NCBI GenBank assembly: GCA_029891345.1
Contig: CM056997.1
Location: forward strand, 214,125,212-214,189,211
Source of the DNA: Dryococelus australis
Lineage: Eukaryota > Arthropoda > Insecta > Phasmatodea > Phasmatidae
Direction of reading: 5' to 3'
Length of the DNA: 64,000 nucleotides
Part shown: positions 60,131-64,000 of the stretch, one piece after another
Numbering within the stretch: position 1 is the first letter of the stretch
Layout of the letters: each line of letters opens with the position of its first letter
Made by a program: the position numbers and the translations under genes
Notes under the pieces: generated by a model
Database searches by the model: none
What the model saw: the letters and a program-made list of their open reading frames with translations, nothing else
Told to the model about the DNA's origin: nothing

Positions 60131-60395
60131 CCTACAAAATATTTTATGGAATTCACTATCTCCTTTTTTTGTGAACACTAAATTATTTTACAGTGCCAAC
60201 TTAGCAGCTTGTAGATAGTTAAAATCTGGAGTGCTTACTTTCTAACCACTAATTAAATGTACTCAGGTTACCATCTGTCTCCCAGAAAAAAATCTTGGAG
60301 GCATAATTTATTTAAAATATTTTATTTTCTCTACATTGATCGACCAGGTTTAATCCATTAAGTTACACATTAATTTCTGAGTTCGAATGTTGCAA
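60131..60395. other. Short stretch without a gene
   Basis: May be the 3' margin of the transposon remnant that follows. Nothing diagnostic is seen. Confidence 0.4.
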
Positions 60396-60985
60396 TCACG
60401 TAATGTTTTGGGTGGCGTCAGATATTAAGAAATAATATGAATGCGAATTAGTATTGTAAACAGGTTTATTACACACAGAGAGAGTACAGCAGCTGCTCAG
60501 AATTGTTTCCTCCGCATCCGATGCATGCTCTGCAGCGCTGTAGCATGTTGTGGAGCACATCACTGGAGATGGCCGGTGTGTGCTTGATGGTTTCGAATGC
60601 TGCACAAAACCTCGCCTCAAGTTCTTCTCTTCTCTGGTATTCACAGGAGTGTCGTACACCAGCGTGTTTACGTGGCCCCAAAGGTAGAAATCCAAAGGCG
60701 TTAGGCCGGTGTAACGAGGTGGCCAGACAATGGGATCTCCTACTGTGCACAAAATGGGGCAGTGCAAAACAACCTTCAAACTACACATGTAATGCCCGGC
60801 ACATACTGTTATACTGCTCGTTTGCCAACGGGTTGCCGACTAACCCTGCTTTCTGGTATCACCGTGTTTTGGCATAAGGAAGCACTTCCTGACATGGGCA
60901 CCTTAATAAAATATGTTTAGTTTCACCTCATGTACCACCCCTATTAATTTGTAACACTTATTCATTGACAACCTGTATATCCATA
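60396..60985 (-). pseudogene. Decayed transposase remnant, same superfamily as 35716-36400
   Basis: On the minus strand GDPIVWPPRYTGLTPLDFYLW (from about 60735) is the conserved block before the last catalytic acid. It is followed by GHVNTLVYDTPVNTREE and, after a one-base shift, LEARFCAAFETIKHTPAI and LHNMLQRCRACI to about 60470. The part upstream (60790-60985) is untranslated transposon sequence joined directly to the C-terminal block, so the copy is internally deleted. Its outer end may be ATACAGGTTGTCAATGAATA near 60982. Family: IS630/Tc1-mariner-like DDE transposase. Confidence 0.75.
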
Positions 60986-62823
60986 TTTAATGAGCGAGTC
61001 CATGATCATGAACACGGTGGCTAAACGGTTAGAAAAGACTTGTGGTGCTACATATTCTAGCCGATTACCATATTTTGTCCACGTTTCGTACTTAAAGAGA
61101 TTCTGGTAACTTCGTAAATCAACATACTGTACAGCAAAAGATTTATGTCACTGGGAGTCAAACATCCCACATTCCGGTACTCTTGAGTATACCCCATTTT
61201 GATCACATGTTTGCTAATTACGAAGTTTCGTCAATGCAATGCATCACTGTCTCGTAACGGAATAACTTCGAGTGTGGGCCCGGAGGACTGAGCTTTACAT
61301 GCTAAATGAGTTTAGTTGTGTTTCAACTTCCTTTCTCGATATCTCTATCAAATAGGAAACACTTCGTTCATCTCTTCTCGGGCCTTGTTTCTTCAAAGCG
61401 TGGTTCCGAAACTCTGAATACGTCCTCAGCATGTAGTCCGCCAGTAGACTACACCATTTTATCGCCTGCAAAGTTATCGCAACCTTTATCACAGTGTTTA
61501 TGTTCATATCAGATTTTAACATAAAAATGTTTATTTGTCACAACGATACACTTCTGTTGCCATGGAAACAGATGTAAACTGAATTCTCAAATCCGTCGTG
61601 AGTGTGCACTCGTTTGGCGTACAAATTATACAACTAGTTCCTGTCTGACATAATTCCGTGCACATTCTGTTATTTCTGTGTTATCTGTGCCCTTTGCGTT
61701 CCACCACTCACCACTATTATTTTCCTCAGAAATGCGTCTGGGACAGTGATGATCAGTATTTAAGCATAACCTGCTTTATGAGTTACGTTCAAGCTGTCGT
61801 GTCAAATATCTTCGCCAAAGTGTACTGTCTCGCCCCCCCCCCCCCCGAACATAAGTAAGTAAAACACATCTACCTTGCCTAAGAACGAAGACACGCGATC
61901 CACTGGTACCTCAAACAACTGCGGAATAAAACAAATGTATTATACAGCACGCACTAGTAAATGAAATCGCCTGCAAAATTAATACCGCGACCCAGAGGTG
62001 CTCGCGAAATATTAATGGCGTTCGGCGAGCTATATCCGTCGATGAATAAATATATCACGTACTCCCCCTCTCCCTATAATTTCCCTTGCCGCTTGCATCT
62101 CTCCTTCGCCAACCGTTATCCCGAAAACCTCCCTCCATACTCCCCCCTCCAAAATATACCTGCGTAAATCATTCGAAATTAACAACAGGAGAACAGAAAA
62201 GCGACACGTGTAACTGCAGGGGCGGACGGTTGTGTTTTACGTCATGTTTTCGCATCACAGGTGATTTAGGTCATATTACAGACAAAAATCCACTCGATAT
62301 CTCGTATTTGATAGCTGCCTTTTTCTGGCCGACAGTGAATGCGGTAGGGAATGAATGACAGAACAGCAATACATGAACACTCGATGCTCGGGAAATTTTC
62401 TCTGCGTAGTTGATACAGACATGAAACAACTATATAGTCCATTTACGGTTTCTTCCAAACTTTCTGAAGCCTTGCTAAAGTTCTACTGCCAGGCTATTCA
62501 TATGCCCCATGCAAACAAAGCTTCAAACCAGAAAATTACATTAAAATATAATGTACCGCGTTCTTGGACACTCAGTTTGATAACATTTTGCGTACAGAAC
62601 TACTCTTACCAGGCATTGTCGACAAACCTATTTCCTCCCCATTTTTATTCATATAAATTATTTTAGTGGTTTGTGAAAAATTTTCCCACACAACTTCCAT
62701 AGTTCTATGAAAAATACTCGCTATGTTATAACCTAATTTCGAAAACCATAGTTTGATAGCTCCAATCACACGTCGCTGTTTGTATTGATTCGGGGAGTAC
62801 CTTCATTCCCTCTTAAAATGTAT
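60986..62823. other. Stretch without a recognisable gene
   Basis: A C homopolymer lies at about 61833-61847. ORFs at 61306-61524, 61961-62358 and 62355-62666 have no recognisable features. Nothing else is seen. Confidence 0.5.
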
Positions 62824-63563
62824 TGTTACATGGACCCCTGCGGGGCGTACCTGAGTTCGTGAGGGATGGAGGTCTTAATAAAAATAAAAGAACTTAACTT
62901 AGTTTTAAATTTATTCACATAGCTATTATTTACATTATATTATCCGTCTCCACAATTACTCTTTATATTTCGCAGTAAGCGGAATATTTAAAACCTATTT
63001 CAACGGCAGTTAACGTCCTTCTTAATATTTCTGTTTGGTTATATTCAATTAACTCATGTTCATCAATACCACATGTTCAGTGTATCAGTTGCCATCGTTT
63101 GAAATGTCTTTCACTCACGCATCCAGTCCAATAGACCAGCCTGCAGTCGTACTCTTCACTGCTCTGATTCTCGCAGTCACAGATTTCCCTCCATCTGGTT
63201 ACTTCTCTGGCCGCGCGCTTCTCTTCTCGCTAGTCGTCTATCGCTGAAACTCATCCATTCCTATGTTCCCGGCTCTTAGGTCCAGCGCACTTTGTATAGC
63301 CACTGGCCTTGACCTGAAAGGTTCGTCGCACCCAGAGTCTAGCTGAGAGGAACGAGGTCAGTAATACAGAACATTTTTAAGATGCCTCAAGAACATCCGA
63401 TACCGAAAGTTCGGGAGCAGCATACACTCTGATAGGCATAACAGGTACGCTTTGTAAACATTCCTTTGTGAAAAGCCACTGCGTATCCGCTTGCAACAGA
63501 TAGCGCGCGCGCGTCAATAAATCATCCGTGCCTCGCACGCTCAAGGAGCGGTTGCCTGTAACA
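62824..63563 (+). mobile_element. Solo LTR of the retrotransposon family, copy 2
   Basis: Starts TGTTACATGG and ends CCTGTAACA, with inverted TGTTAC/GTAACA ends. It is flanked by gtat at 62820-62823 and gtat at 63564-63567. At 740 bases it is collinear with 4277-5028 (minus), apart from a shorter 3' portion. No internal retrotransposon sequence adjoins, so it is a solo LTR. Confidence 0.85.
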
Positions 63564-63745
63564 GTATTAGTAAATGGTAAGCGGTTGCCTGTAACAGAAT
63601 TAGTAAATGATAAGCGGTTGCCTGTAACAGTATTAGTAAATGGTAAGCGGTTGCCTGTAACAGTATTAGTAAATAGTAAGCGGTTGCCTGTAACAGTATT
63701 AGTAAATGGTAAGCGGTTGCCTGTAACAGTATTAGTAAATGGTAA
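63547..63745. repeat. 33-base minisatellite made of the LTR/flank junction, six copies
   Basis: The unit is agcggttgcctgtaaca (last 17 bases of the LTR) plus gtattagtaaatggta (target duplication and 12 bases of flank). Period is exactly 33; copies differ at one or two bases. ORFs on both strands through it are by-products. Confidence 0.93.
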
Positions 63746-64000
63746 CCGCAAACTTAAACACAAAATGTTCTAGTGAGTATTTCATTGAATAGGATTATTA
63801 CAAATGATTCATCGGGTTTTAAATATCTGCAATTCTTGAACTATTTATGTTACAGGTTCGCGCTAACCACCAAATTAAAAAAACCCACAAAGTTTTTTTA
63901 TACGAGTCTAAACTTATTTTTTATCACACCAGGTGACAGCAGTAGCTCAGTTCACGAAATGGCAACAAATCAACAATGAGTTTTGTGTTTTGTAATATGC
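63746..64000. other. Window end, no feature
   Basis: AT-rich, nothing recognised. Confidence 0.6.

Noticed and set aside
58549-63563. The two right-hand LTRs as the ends of one retrotransposon
   Set aside because: They are strongly diverged from each other and the 3.4 kb between them holds a SINE and a DNA transposon remnant, with no gag or pol.
63547-63745. Long two-strand ORFs over the 33-base repeat
   Set aside because: The period is a multiple of three without stops; the ORFs are a by-product of the array.

Overview
The window is nuclear DNA of an animal, most likely an insect. It is AT-rich and gene-poor, full of microsatellites, minisatellites and decayed transposons. It holds tRNA-derived SINE copies and one clear host exon with a GT splice donor. 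I see no prokaryotic gene organisation. A polyneopteran insect is only a guess from the repeat-laden character.

Host genes: the one exon I recognise is the first coding exon of a calcium-activated chloride channel regulator (CLCA) gene, minus strand, 28798-28950. It encodes a signal peptide and the start of the CLCA N-terminal domain, is very rich in GC at third codon positions, and has a CpG-rich upstream region (about 28951-29520). The other CLCA exons must lie in or beyond the 28 kb to the left; I could not find them. Two weaker candidates lie on the opposite strand in that stretch: a 97-base GC3-rich exon at 14739-14835 and a signal-peptide-like ORF at 18312. A third secreted-like ORF lies at 56136.

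The most substantial object is a complete but decayed Polinton/Maverick (endogenous virus-like) element at about 38314-54270, roughly 16 kb, with terminal inverted repeats of about 450 bases. The left arm is read leftward (minus strand): protein-primed DNA polymerase B, integrase, a small ORF, unidentified ORFs and the packaging ATPase. The right arm is read rightward: a small basic pX-like protein, an adenovirus-type cysteine protease, a probable minor capsid protein, the major capsid protein and an unidentified ORF. The two arms diverge from a central spacer (47470-48027) made of three copies of a repeat of about 148 bases. All recognisable genes are broken: the Walker A lysine of the ATPase is a stop codon, the protease histidine is asparagine, the integrase seems to lack its first catalytic aspartate region, and the polymerase has several stops and frameshifts.

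Other elements: three LTRs of one retrotransposon family (4277-5028 minus, 58549-about 59410 plus, 62824-63563 plus). Two have clean TG...CA ends and 4-base target duplications. At the third, the LTR/host junction was amplified into a six-copy 33-base minisatellite. There are two decayed IS630/Tc1-mariner-like transposases (35716-36400, 60396-60985), two TA-flanked MITEs (29548-29755, 55818-55918), a SINE family with at least six copies or fragments, and two unnamed dispersed repeat families. Tandem arrays include 87-base (17246-18290), 30-base (57862-58335), 23-base (11807-11946) and about 120-base (52600-52940) units. Much of the remainder shows nothing I can name.
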